From positions 41,066 through 105,065 of IMG/VR virus record IMGVR_UViG_3300020122_000155: a stretch of 64,000 nt of DNA; one strand, 5' to 3'. Numbering within the stretch: the stretch's first letter is position 1; every line of letters begins with the position of its first letter. Shown piece by piece: positions 7,136-13,976 of this stretch. The position numbers and the translations under genes were made by a program. Under the pieces are notes generated by a model, which searched no databases, was not told the DNA's origin, and saw only the letters and a list, made by a program, of their open reading frames with translations. The DNA is from a virus.

Positions 7136-7320
7136 CGCCGACATCCCAATCTGAATCGCTCTACAACGTCGCAGAGCGCCTACGCGCCATCGCAGCCGAA
7201 GTGTGCGGATCGGTCCATATGCGGATTATTGATGAAGCGGCGACGGTCGAGAGGCTGGCAAAGGAACAGCGGCAGGCTCCTAGTCATGGGTTGCCGATGA
7301 AACCGAGGGGGAGAAAGTGA
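7132..7320 (+). CDS. Small hypothetical protein (62 aa)
   Basis: ATG 7132 overlaps the previous stop as ATGA. The product is a helical, mildly basic peptide (SLYNVAERLRAIAAEVCGSV) ending MKPRGRK. No family was recognised. Confidence 0.6.
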   Translation: MTPTSQSESLYNVAERLRAIAAEVCGSVHMRIIDEAATVERLAKEQRQAPSHGLPMKPRGRK

Positions 7321-7712
7321 TTCAGCTTATCCTGCACCTTTTCGGAGATTACGTCACACAGTCCGATTGGATGGCGCAGAACAAAACCAAGAGCACGTGG
7401 GCCGCATTATGCCATGCGACGGTGTATTCCGCGCCGTTTTTATTTATCGGTAGCTGGAAGGCTCTGCTTGTGATCTGGTCCACGCATCTATTGATTGATC
7501 GCTTTCGTCTGGCACGCTATGTCGTGTTCGCCAAGAACTTCCTGATATTCGACGACTTCCACGCGAAGGGCTGGCCGCGTCCGAAGTGGAGCGATTGTAG
7601 CGCGACGGGTTATCCGAGCGCATCCCCTCCATGGCTGGCGGTGTGGCTGCTAATCGCCGCTGACAACACGATGCACTTGGCGATAAATTACGCCCCTCTT
7701 GGGTGGTTATGA
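7317..7712 (+). CDS. DUF3307 membrane protein
   Basis: The 131-residue product begins with the family signature GDYVTQSDWMAQNK and contains HATVYSAPFLFIG and a THLLIDRFRLARYVV segment, as in DUF3307 proteins of phages and bacteria. At least three hydrophobic stretches are visible (residues 33-45, 48-63 and the C-terminus WLAVWLLIAAD). Start GTG 7317 overlaps the previous stop as GTGA. The biochemical role of the family is unknown; it sits in the cell membrane. Confidence 0.85.
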   Translation: MIQLILHLFGDYVTQSDWMAQNKTKSTWAALCHATVYSAPFLFIGSWKALLVIWSTHLLIDRFRLARYVVFAKNFLIFDDFHAKGWPRPKWSDCSATGYPSASPPWLAVWLLIAADNTMHLAINYAPLGWL

Positions 7713-8200
7713 GCATTTATCGCTACACTCTTCGCCGCGAATGGAACGCGCAGAAGCGCGGCGTACTCAACTGGGTAATGTTAAATCCGAGCATGGCGGA
7801 CGACATTTTCGATGATCCGACAATTCGAAAGTGCATTGGCTTCACGAAACGATGGGGATTTTCCGGCTTGGTTGTGACGAATCTCTTCGCCTATCGCGCT
7901 ACGGACCCAAGAGACATGATCCGGGTAGCCCGAAAATCTTGGATGCTCGCCGAGGGTGAGGGGAATCGCGAGACGCTTTTGCGCGAAGCTGACGCCGCAG
8001 AGATGATCTGCTGCGCTTGGGGTAATAACGGCGGCATTAATGGGCGCGATTTGGAAGTTGTGTCGCTCCTCCATGAAACGCACGATCTTTACTGCATTCG
8101 GCGCACGAAGGAAGGCAATCCGGTGCATCCGGTGCGGGAATCATACACGGACGCGCCGGTCTTGTTCTATTCGTGCGTAGGAGAGCGGAAACATGCCTGA
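7709..8200 (+). CDS. DUF1643 family protein
   Basis: The product (163 aa) shows the features of DUF1643: YRYTLRREW, VMLNPSMAD near residue 25, DPTIRKCIGFTKRWGFSG, LFAYRATDP and CAWGNNG. These proteins are widespread in phages and mobile DNA; their activity is not established. The start ATG 7709 overlaps the previous stop as ATGA; GTG 7703 in frame is less likely. Confidence 0.9.
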   Translation: MSIYRYTLRREWNAQKRGVLNWVMLNPSMADDIFDDPTIRKCIGFTKRWGFSGLVVTNLFAYRATDPRDMIRVARKSWMLAEGEGNRETLLREADAAEMICCAWGNNGGINGRDLEVVSLLHETHDLYCIRRTKEGNPVHPVRESYTDAPVLFYSCVGERKHA

Positions 8201-8531
8201 CCGCCACGCATGGATAAAGCGAATCCGCAAGGGAGATGTGCTGGAGTCTCGCTCCGGTCGCTTGCGAATCGTTCGCTCTGTTTCGCACAGCGTAATCCCC
8301 GGATACGACATTCGGACGACCGTCATTTTCACGATCATGCGGTGCTCGTGGACGACTCGCTGCTACACGGTTTACACCGGCAACGATCTTGTCCAGATGG
8401 GATACAGGCCGGTCAAAGCCCGCGTCCGACTCGTAAAGCCGTTTGACAAGAAGATTGAGGCGGAGTTTAACCGCAAAGGGAATGCCAGCGAATGCGTGCT
8501 CCGCTGTTGCGACGTTGAAGGTATCGCGTGA
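8193..8531 (+). CDS. Hypothetical protein (112 aa)
   Basis: The product is basic and probably beta-rich, starting with an IRKGDVLESRSGRLRIVRSV segment that looks like a small SH3-like barrel, followed by TVIFTIMRCSWTTRCYTVYT. It overlaps the end of the DUF1643 gene by eight bases and the next gene by GTGA. No family was recognised with certainty. Confidence 0.65.
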   Translation: MPDRHAWIKRIRKGDVLESRSGRLRIVRSVSHSVIPGYDIRTTVIFTIMRCSWTTRCYTVYTGNDLVQMGYRPVKARVRLVKPFDKKIEAEFNRKGNASECVLRCCDVEGIA

Positions 8532-8764
8532 AACGCGGCGAGAGAATCTGGACCTGCGAGGTTTGCGGCAAAGAGGCTCCGTGGGGTGATGGATGGCAGT
8601 CCTATGGGTCAATTCGCAATGACGAGGGCGGCTTGCCTCCAATTGTGGTTTGCTCGCTGGCTTGCCGCGACGATCAGAAAACCAAGCAGTTGATCGAGGA
8701 GTACTGCGTTGTCGAAGCCGCGATGAAGAAGGAAGGCTATTTCCGTCGAGGACCGTGCCGATGA
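8528..8764 (+). CDS. Small zinc-binding-like protein (78 aa)
   Basis: GTG 8528 overlaps the previous stop. The product has CEVCG at residues 10-14 and CSLAC at about 42-46, a pair of Cys-X2/3-Cys motifs expected to bind one zinc. The segment between is Trp/Gly-rich (PWGDGWQSYGS). One of several small Cys-pair proteins in this operon. Function unknown. Confidence 0.65.
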   Translation: MKRGERIWTCEVCGKEAPWGDGWQSYGSIRNDEGGLPPIVVCSLACRDDQKTKQLIEEYCVVEAAMKKEGYFRRGPCR

Positions 8765-8818
8765 ACTTTTCTCTTGCAAAGCTCAAGGAAGAGGGTTAGA
8801 CTTTGAGGTATGACGTAG

Positions 8819-9235
8819 GTGCAAGGTTCGCCAAACGAGCAGTACGTTTACATTTTTGTCCGCCAGGACATTTCCCTTCCTCAGCAGATCGTCCAATCCA
8901 ACCACGCAACGCTTTCCTTTTCTTCCCATCATGGCGTGGAGGGAATCCCAAACATTGTTCTTATCGGAGTCCCCAACGTTGCCGCACTGAAAGAGGCGTG
9001 CGCGTTGCTGTCGGCCAACCAGATTCCGCACTGGAGTTGGACTGAGCCGGATTTCAACCTGGGATTCACAGCCATTTGCACAGCCGCGATTAGCGGATCG
9101 GAGCGCCTATGTCTGGCGCACTACCGCACGTGGAAACCAGTTTTTCCCTCGTCAGCTAACTGCAAGCTGGCAGTCTCTAACACTGCTCATGCTGGGGCGG
9201 GTCCAGCCGAGGGAACCAATGCCGCTGTAGCTTAA
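8819..9235 (+). CDS. Peptidyl-tRNA hydrolase II-like protein
   Basis: The product resembles a bacterial/phage branch of the Pth2 fold: VYIFVRQDISLPQQIVQSNH (residues 10-29) corresponds to the family's strand-helix with Gln-X5-His, IPNIVLIGVPN is the next strand, and IPHWSWTEPDFNLGFTAI is the conserved edge. True Pth2 enzymes cleave peptidyl-tRNA; activity here is unproven. After about residue 112 the tail is low-complexity. Start GTG 8819 has GAGG 11 bases upstream. The last five codons overlap the 5' end of the first tRNA-like RNA at 9221, a notable link between a tRNA-hydrolase fold and tRNA mimics. Confidence 0.65.
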   Translation: MQGSPNEQYVYIFVRQDISLPQQIVQSNHATLSFSSHHGVEGIPNIVLIGVPNVAALKEACALLSANQIPHWSWTEPDFNLGFTAICTAAISGSERLCLAHYRTWKPVFPSSANCKLAVSNTAHAGAGPAEGTNAAVA

Positions 9236-9290
9236 AGCAGAGCGCTCGCGCAAGCGATAGATGGAGGGTCGCGTCCTTCCAGCGGCACCA
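9221..9290 (+). ncRNA. tRNA-like RNA 1 with encoded CCA and no anticodon arm
   Basis: Seventy bases fold as a cloverleaf: a perfect 7-bp acceptor stem (GCCGCTG 9221-9227 with CAGCGGC 9280-9286), TA linker, D-like stem GCTT/GAGC (9230-9243), T-like stem GGAGG/CCTTC with a 7-base loop (9263-9279), then A plus CCA. Between the D and T arms, where a 17-base anticodon arm belongs, is a short hairpin TCGC-GCAA-GCGA (9246-9257) closed by a GNRA tetraloop, so there is no anticodon loop. The D loop lacks GG and the T loop lacks TTCRA. It starts inside the end of the Pth2-like gene. Confidence 0.7.
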
Positions 9291-9294
9291 GAAT

Positions 9295-9378
9295 GCTTCG
9301 GTAGCTTAAATGCTAGAGCGACCGGCGATCCTCACGGGTTGTCGGTAGATGGTGGTGAAAGGCCATCCCGGAGCACCA
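9295..9378 (+). ncRNA. tRNA-like RNA 2 with encoded CCA and no anticodon loop
   Basis: This lies four bases after tRNA-like RNA 1 with the same plan: acceptor GCTTCGG 9295-9301 with CCGGAGC 9368-9374 (one G-U pair), TA linker, D-like stem GCTT/GAGC (9304-9319), T-like stem GGTGG/CCATC with a 7-base loop (9351-9367), then A plus CCA. The anticodon arm is replaced by an 11-bp hairpin, ACCGGCGATCC 9321-9331 with GGGTTGTCGGT 9336-9346, capped by TCAC. No 7-base anticodon loop can be drawn. It shares TAGCTTAAA and TAGATGG with RNA 1, so the two are related copies that diverged mainly in the central arm. Confidence 0.7.
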
Positions 9379-9388
9379 TCATTTTTTT
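9348..9388 (+). terminator. Possible intrinsic terminator overlapping tRNA-like RNA 2
   Basis: GATGGTG at 9348-9354 is the exact reverse complement of CACCATC at 9374-9380, and seven T residues follow at 9382-9388. The stem uses the T-arm and CCA end of tRNA-like RNA 2, so terminator and cloverleaf cannot form together. The loop is long (19 bases), which weakens it as a terminator. Confidence 0.4.
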
Positions 9389-9389
9389 C

Positions 9390-9417
9390 TTGCAAATATT
9401 CTGGATCTGGTTATACT
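9390..9417 (+). promoter_or_regulatory. Sigma70-like promoter for the Sm-like gene
   Basis: TTGCAA at 9390-9395 and TATACT at 9412-9417 are separated by 16 bases in an AT-rich stretch. The predicted start near 9424 gives a leader of about 77 bases that contains the hairpins at 9445-9493. The same TTGCAA hexamer is used in the divergent region at 6422. Confidence 0.55.
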
Positions 9418-9444
9418 TTTTACTATCCCGCAAGGATAATTTTA

Positions 9445-9496
9445 GCGATAGCCGCCAGCCTTGATCTGGCGGCATATCGCCAGCCTATCAAGGAGG
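9445..9496 (+). promoter_or_regulatory. Two mutually exclusive leader hairpins that cover or free the SD
   Basis: Structure A pairs 9445-9450 with 9475-9480 and GCCGCCAG 9451-9458 with CTGGCGGC 9466-9473, one bulged A, leaving the AAGGAGG at 9490-9496 open. Structure B pairs CTGGCG 9466-9471 with CGCCAG 9478-9483 and CCTTGAT 9459-9465 with ATCAAGG 9487-9493, hiding the first half of the SD. The switch is built on a direct repeat CGCCAGCCT at 9453-9461 and 9478-9486. In structure A the same CCTTGAT loop could still reach the SD as a pseudoknot. All pairings are exact in the sequence; regulation is inferred. Confidence 0.6.
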
Positions 9497-9500
9497 CTTT

Positions 9501-9770
9501 TTGAACCAGCCGCTAAGAGCGCCTTTAGCATCTCCACCGCAGGCGCAACAAAAACCACCTGTCCCAATAAAGCCAAAGCCCAACGATCCCTTTCGAGAGC
9601 AGCTATCTCGTTTCAAGAAAAAGTTTGTTAGGGTCGTTACCACAGAGGGCAAATTTGAGGGTAAATTGATCTGCTTTGATTACGGATCTAAGGCCCTCGT
9701 GATCGAATCCGGCGACAGCCCGATACTGCTTTCCCACTACCATTCCATCGTGATAATCGATGGCCAATAA
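9501..9770 (+). CDS. Sm/Hfq-like RNA-binding protein
   Basis: The N-terminal 35 residues are Pro-rich and probably disordered. Residues 43-88 fit an Sm fold: FVRVVTTEGKFEGKLICFDY (Sm1-like, with the G...G..FD pattern) and ILLSHYHSIVII in the place of the Hfq KH-A-IST motif. Hfq proteins bind small RNAs and mRNAs as hexameric rings. Length (89 aa) fits. The start is TTG 9501 behind a perfect AAGGAGG at 9490-9496. It has its own promoter and a switch-like leader, and follows two tRNA-like RNAs. Similarity to Hfq is moderate; another small beta-barrel is possible. Confidence 0.65.
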   Translation: MNQPLRAPLASPPQAQQKPPVPIKPKPNDPFREQLSRFKKKFVRVVTTEGKFEGKLICFDYGSKALVIESGDSPILLSHYHSIVIIDGQ

Positions 9771-10588
9771 TGAAGCGGCCCTGGATGCAATTGTACACTA
9801 GGGACTGGCTCGACAGCACGGAATTGAGGCGCTGTTCACCATTGGCTCGCTCCGTTTTAACGGACCTAATGTGCATCGCCCATGAGGGCGTCCCTTATGG
9901 GCATTTGACCGACAAAATCGGTCCATTAACGGACGAGTTTATGTCTTCGCGGTGCGTCGTACCGCTTCCGACATTCAGAAAAGCAATTCTGGAACTGCAA
10001 CAAGCAGAAAGACTTCACAAAGACGATAGCGGCGTCATGTTCATCAAGAGGATGGTCTTGGACGAGGACGTAAGGGTACGTAGGGCGGCTGGCGGCAAAG
10101 AAAGCATAGGCCACCCAAATACACACCCTCCAAAGACAAAAGAAGGGTACCCTTCTTTTGGAAATGACTCACGCGGGCGCGCGCCCGCTGACTCTGAATC
10201 TGTAAGTGAAGGTTTTATAAAATCAGAAAATCAGGAAGCGAAAACGGAACTCGTTTTGGCGAACGAGATCGATATGGTTTTGTTCGAGGAGTTGCTCGGT
10301 CTTTTTGTGGCGCTCGGTCGCGGGTTGACCATCGGCGACAAGATGCGATGCCAGAACGAGTGGTTCGCGCTGCAATCCGCCGAGCGGAAATTGGCACACA
10401 AATTCGCGATGCAGAACCTCGCCGACTGGCAAAGCCGGGAAACCAGCAAAATTGCCCAACCGTGGAACTATTTGCGCGAGCGCCATTGGGAGCGGGCGGC
10501 TCCGAGGATACTTGAGCGCACCCGACCGCCGACAAAAGCGCAGGAAGCGCACGAGCGGGCAGCTAGGGCATTCAGGGAGGGCACGTGA
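9770..10588 (+). CDS. Phage replication-initiator-like protein (DUF1376-like N-terminus)
   Basis: The product (272 aa) begins KRPWMQLYTRDWLDSTELRR, the opening seen in DUF1376 and phage replisome-organiser proteins, followed by a winged-helix-like region (LARSVLTDLMCIAHEG, LPTFRKAILELQQAERLHK). A polar linker with PPKTKEGYPS follows, then a helical C-terminal domain (KFAMQNLADWQSRE). Such proteins bind the origin and recruit helicase. The stop of the Sm-like gene overlaps its start as TAATG, so the two are coupled. No origin repeats were identified inside the gene. Confidence 0.65.
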   Translation: MKRPWMQLYTRDWLDSTELRRCSPLARSVLTDLMCIAHEGVPYGHLTDKIGPLTDEFMSSRCVVPLPTFRKAILELQQAERLHKDDSGVMFIKRMVLDEDVRVRRAAGGKESIGHPNTHPPKTKEGYPSFGNDSRGRAPADSESVSEGFIKSENQEAKTELVLANEIDMVLFEELLGLFVALGRGLTIGDKMRCQNEWFALQSAERKLAHKFAMQNLADWQSRETSKIAQPWNYLRERHWERAAPRILERTRPPTKAQEAHERAARAFREGT

Positions 10589-11103
10589 GAGACAAAATTA
10601 TCGATGGCGTCCGGGCGATGAGTTGTATCCCGTACTTCCCGCGCGATGAACATGCGCAGAGATCGATCATGGAGCAAGTTGCCCGGTTCGTGGATCGTCC
10701 AGAACGGATGGAATGGCTGACGGCGGCGGCGATTAGCGCTATGCGCGAGTGGAGCGGGGTCGCGGATTTGCGCGGCCTGTACTGTACGCGGTTCAAGCCA
10801 GCGGACGGGCATGAGGCTGACTGCCGATTGCCGGGATTCACCGCCGACGACAACGAAGCTGCGTACATCGAAGCGAAAAGCCGAGAAACCGAGCGGAAGA
10901 TGGTCGAATTTGGCGGCTTCGCGCACAGGCAAATCGAGGGGACCGTGATCGACGTTAGCGTGGCGATCAAGCCGATTGACCCTCCGCCGCGACCACGGAA
11001 AACCGTGAACCCGGTTACGATTCCGGCAACGCCAAAGCGCACGCCGGAGGAACATGAGGCCGAAGTGAAGCGGCTGGCGCAGGCGATAGGGATGGCGCTG
11101 TGA
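10585..11103 (+). CDS. Hypothetical protein, possible replication partner (172 aa)
   Basis: GTG 10585 overlaps the previous stop as GTGA. The N-terminal 75 residues are helical with an Arg/Trp-rich pattern (RFVDRPERMEWLTAAAISAM, CTRFKPADG), similar in style to helicase-loader-like proteins that follow initiators in phages. The C-terminal half is Pro-rich and polar. Role inferred only from position. Confidence 0.6.
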   Translation: MRDKIIDGVRAMSCIPYFPRDEHAQRSIMEQVARFVDRPERMEWLTAAAISAMREWSGVADLRGLYCTRFKPADGHEADCRLPGFTADDNEAAYIEAKSRETERKMVEFGGFAHRQIEGTVIDVSVAIKPIDPPPRPRKTVNPVTIPATPKRTPEEHEAEVKRLAQAIGMAL

Positions 11104-11324
11104 AAAAGCTGGCGTGTTTGCTCGGATTCCACGACCACGAGATAACCAGAAAGTTCTTTTGGGGCAACGTTCATCGTGCGGAATTGCATTGCAAAAACTG
11201 TGGGAAACGGTTCGAGGGTATGGCCTGCGACGGGATCAACGTTGGCTATGTCGTTGCGGCTCCTTGCCCGTCCGATATTTGGCTGGCGTATGATCAGGGG
11301 CATTTTCGGGACGGTGGCGCATGA
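11100..11324 (+). CDS. DUF1660-like small zinc protein
   Basis: The product begins MKKLACLLGFHDHEI and has HCKNCGKRF at about residue 30, the layout of DUF1660 prophage proteins (C..G.H then C..CG). One zinc-binding site is likely. GTG 11100 overlaps the preceding stop as GTGA. The role of the family is unknown. Confidence 0.7.
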   Translation: MKKLACLLGFHDHEITRKFFWGNVHRAELHCKNCGKRFEGMACDGINVGYVVAAPCPSDIWLAYDQGHFRDGGA

Positions 11325-11626
11325 CGTTCACTGAAACCGCAGCCGCCATGCGCCGATTGGCAGACGGCATCGACAAAATCGTGAAGCAACAAGGACACGA
11401 CGCGGAAACAGGCAAGCCGAAGCCGATGCTCGACGGTGAAGCTGGAGTTGGCGGAGCGGCGCTGCTTTGCTACCTGCGGGATTGTGTGACGACGGCGGGA
11501 CGTGATTCGTGGGACCGGCCAACGTTGCTGGTTTTGCTGGAGACGATCAGCCGGGATGCGGAGATTTTTCCTTGTGGCGTTGGTGCAACGATGTGGGCGG
11601 CGGAGGACGAAGATGCCGAAGTTTAA
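11321..11626 (+). CDS. Hypothetical protein (101 aa)
   Basis: ATG 11321 overlaps the previous stop. The product has an N-terminal helix (ETAAAMRRLADGIDKIVKQQ), a Gly-rich middle and a helical C-terminus. No family was recognised. The last 14 bases overlap the start of the zinc-ribbon gene in another frame. Confidence 0.6.
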   Translation: MTFTETAAAMRRLADGIDKIVKQQGHDAETGKPKPMLDGEAGVGGAALLCYLRDCVTTAGRDSWDRPTLLVLLETISRDAEIFPCGVGATMWAAEDEDAEV

Positions 11627-11798
11627 GACTTGCAAAAACTGTGGATCGGCTGAGGATGTCGGAATCTTCGTTCGCAACTGTCCAGGATGCGGCGCGAAGT
11701 ATGAGCCGGATGAATGCACCTGTGGCCTTCACCTTGGAGAAAAACTAAAGCCGTATGTGGTGCCGACGATGGAAGAGATTCTGCGGGAGAAAAAGTGA
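11613..11798 (+). CDS. Small zinc-ribbon protein (61 aa)
   Basis: From ATG 11613 the product is MPKFKTCKNCGSAEDVGIFV, then CPGCGAKY and a CTCG motif: two Cys-X2-Cys pairs plus extra cysteines, as in a short rubredoxin-like zinc ribbon. It precedes the AAA+ ATPase gene, overlapping it by GTGA, and may work with it; that is inferred from position only. Confidence 0.7.
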   Translation: MPKFKTCKNCGSAEDVGIFVRNCPGCGAKYEPDECTCGLHLGEKLKPYVVPTMEEILREKK

Positions 11799-12772
11799 AC
11801 GAAGAACAAGAACTAGCCGGACTACTTGAGCAGCACAATAATCAGCCGCCGCGACCGAGCAACGTCGAGCTAGCGTCATCGCCGCCGATGCGAACCGGAA
11901 CCGATGTCGATTTCGCCCAGTGGCAGATTCTTTCGAACGGGAAGTATCGGCCAGGAGCAAAGACGCGAGAGAAGCTGCCTGCCGCCGTCTACCGCGCCGG
12001 TCAGGACGATTTCGGCCCGTTCCTGGAGCTAATCAGCCTTGTCTCTGACGACTTCGTAGAGCTTCCAGAACCGGCGCATATTCGCGTACTCGACGGCATT
12101 CGAAAGTTCTGGCGGTCGCGTGAGCGTTACGAAAAACATGGCCTGTTGTATAAGCGCGGCGTGCTTTTGTGGGGACCTCCAGGAGCCGGGAAAACGGTGT
12201 GCATTCACCTGCTGATGGCGGAGATCGTCAACAAGCATGACGGCATTGTTCTGCTGGCTGACAATCCCGATTTGACGGTGGCCGTCCTGCGATTCTTCCG
12301 CCGCATCGAGCCGACGCGCCCGTTGATTGTTGTGTTCGAGGACGTGGACGAAACCGTGAACCGATTCGGCGAACACTCCCTGCTTGCGGTACTCGATGGA
12401 GAACACCAAACGTCGAACATCGTCTATCTGGCGTCAACCAATTACCCGGAGCGCCTTGGTGCGCGGATCGTCAACCGTCCTTCGCGCTTCGATGAACGAA
12501 TCAAGATCGGTATGCCGTCGAGCGCAGCGCGGATGGGGTATCTCAAAAAAGCGATAGGGACCGGCGATGTGAATGTCGAAAAATGGTGCTTAGAGACGGA
12601 CGGAATGAGTATCGCGCATCTTCGCGAGCTTGTGGTTGCGGTGCTCTGCTTGGAGCAGGATTATGAGACTGTTCTTGCTCGGCTGAAGGCGATGGAAATC
12701 ATGCCAAAACCGGAGGATGGATTCAAACACGCGAAGTTTGGACTCGAAAACGCAATGCGTGGTTTACGATGA
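11795..12772 (+). CDS. AAA+ ATPase
   Basis: The 325-residue product (from GTG 11795, GTGA overlap) has a Walker A GPPGAGKT at about residues 126-133, Walker B IVVFEDVDE at about 177-185, a sensor-1 Asn in ASTNYPERL near 212 and an arginine-finger-like NRPSRFDERI near 230, followed by a helical lid. This is a classic AAA+ core, closest in style to FtsH/proteasome/BCS1-type ATPases, with an N-terminal domain of unknown function. In a phage early operon it could act on DNA or as a remodelling factor; there is no fused protease. Confidence 0.9.
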   Translation: MNEEQELAGLLEQHNNQPPRPSNVELASSPPMRTGTDVDFAQWQILSNGKYRPGAKTREKLPAAVYRAGQDDFGPFLELISLVSDDFVELPEPAHIRVLDGIRKFWRSRERYEKHGLLYKRGVLLWGPPGAGKTVCIHLLMAEIVNKHDGIVLLADNPDLTVAVLRFFRRIEPTRPLIVVFEDVDETVNRFGEHSLLAVLDGEHQTSNIVYLASTNYPERLGARIVNRPSRFDERIKIGMPSSAARMGYLKKAIGTGDVNVEKWCLETDGMSIAHLRELVVAVLCLEQDYETVLARLKAMEIMPKPEDGFKHAKFGLENAMRGLR

Positions 12773-13935
12773 ACGAAGCCGACTTGAAGATAATCGCCGA
12801 GCGCGAGGAGCGCGAAAAGACGCCGTGGATGTGGTGGCACTGGCAGAACCTCAACGACAAAAAGGGCGGCGGTCAAGGCTCTGGTTTGCGCCACGGTCGA
12901 TGCTGGTGGCACTTCCGCACGAAGAGTCGCAGGCCAGGGCCAACAATCCAGTTCTCTTGGAATCTGTGGTCGCATTTTTGCGGCATCGGAGTTGACTGGG
13001 ACGACGAGGATTTGACGTTCAGCGCCGCGTTCCCGCCGTTCGCGTTCTGGCTGTCGCTAAGCACAAATTTCGCGTGGATAGACAAGATCCTGCCGCACAA
13101 GGTTCTGTCGCCAAACTACCCGGACACCATCGTTGTCGATAAGCGCGAGATCGCGATAAAGATCCACAACGGCTGCGTCTGGATTCATCCATATTCGAAG
13201 TCGATGGAGTGGGTGAAGGCCGATCCGTGGTGGGTGCGTGGGGTCAGCTTCAGCATCAATCCGTTCGAAGCAAAACATCAGCGCCATGAAGTCCGGCGCG
13301 CCGATGGTTCTTGGGTGCCTTACGTCGGATCGTGGGAAGTTGGGCCGAGTCGCGGAGAGGGAATCGGCGGGCAGTTAGGTGGGAAGGAACCGGACGGACG
13401 CGAAGAGTTCAAGTATCCGTACACCTACGTTCGCAAAAACGGGGAGGTTCAGCAGCGAACGGCTACGGTGTTTGTTGACCGGCGTGCATGGCGTCCACGG
13501 TGCCTTCAGTGGACTTCGCTATTCGAGGATCAGCGCCAGTGCATCGACGTTTCCTTTGACGACGAAGTGGGCGAGCGCAGCGGATCGTGGAAGGGTGGCG
13601 CGGTCGGGTGCGGCTACGAGATGCTTCGCGGCGAGACGGCGGAAGAGTGCTTACGGCGCATGGAGCGCGAGAGGAAATTCTTGATGCGGTACATCGTAAT
13701 CTTTCAGCAGGTAGTCGGGAATTGGGAAATCTGCTACTCGTGGGACGGCGAGAAGTTCACGAACTACATCGATGCGAGGAGCCACGGATTTGAAACGCGC
13801 GGTTCGGATGATTTCAATATCGGAGTTTTGAAAAACGGACGCCTGATTTCATTTCGGTGGATGGATGAGGTTCTCGACTTTCCACTTTGCGAGATCGCGT
13901 TGCACATCGGACTGAAAGCGAACAAGGCAGCGTGA
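12769..13935 (+). CDS. Large Trp-rich hypothetical phage protein (388 aa)
   Basis: ATG 12769 overlaps the ATPase stop as ATGA. The product is rich in Trp (PWMWWHWQNL, RCWWHF, WDDEDL) and contains FSAAFPPFAFWLSLSTNF and GSWKGGAVGCGYEM. I recall similar large Trp-rich proteins from uncultured tailed phages, always without assigned function. No catalytic motif is clear. It may be a partner of the AAA+ ATPase encoded just before it. Confidence 0.75.
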   Translation: MNEADLKIIAEREEREKTPWMWWHWQNLNDKKGGGQGSGLRHGRCWWHFRTKSRRPGPTIQFSWNLWSHFCGIGVDWDDEDLTFSAAFPPFAFWLSLSTNFAWIDKILPHKVLSPNYPDTIVVDKREIAIKIHNGCVWIHPYSKSMEWVKADPWWVRGVSFSINPFEAKHQRHEVRRADGSWVPYVGSWEVGPSRGEGIGGQLGGKEPDGREEFKYPYTYVRKNGEVQQRTATVFVDRRAWRPRCLQWTSLFEDQRQCIDVSFDDEVGERSGSWKGGAVGCGYEMLRGETAEECLRRMERERKFLMRYIVIFQQVVGNWEICYSWDGEKFTNYIDARSHGFETRGSDDFNIGVLKNGRLISFRWMDEVLDFPLCEIALHIGLKANKAA

Positions 13936-13976
13936 GATTCTTCGCCGACAACGCGGACTACAGGAGGGCCTTAGCT

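Noticed and set aside
8761-8799. 12-codon frame MNFSLAKLKEEG after the zinc-like gene
   Set aside because: It overlaps the preceding stop as ATGA, but is too short to be called a gene without other support.
9221-9378. Ordinary tRNA genes
   Set aside because: Acceptor, D-like and T-like arms fit, but no 5-bp stem with 7-base anticodon loop can be drawn in either unit; therefore they are reported as tRNA-like RNAs.
10468-11303. Minus-strand frames of 195 and 243 aa
   Set aside because: Antisense of the ATGA-linked plus-strand genes at 10585-11324; Arg/Ser-rich shadow composition.
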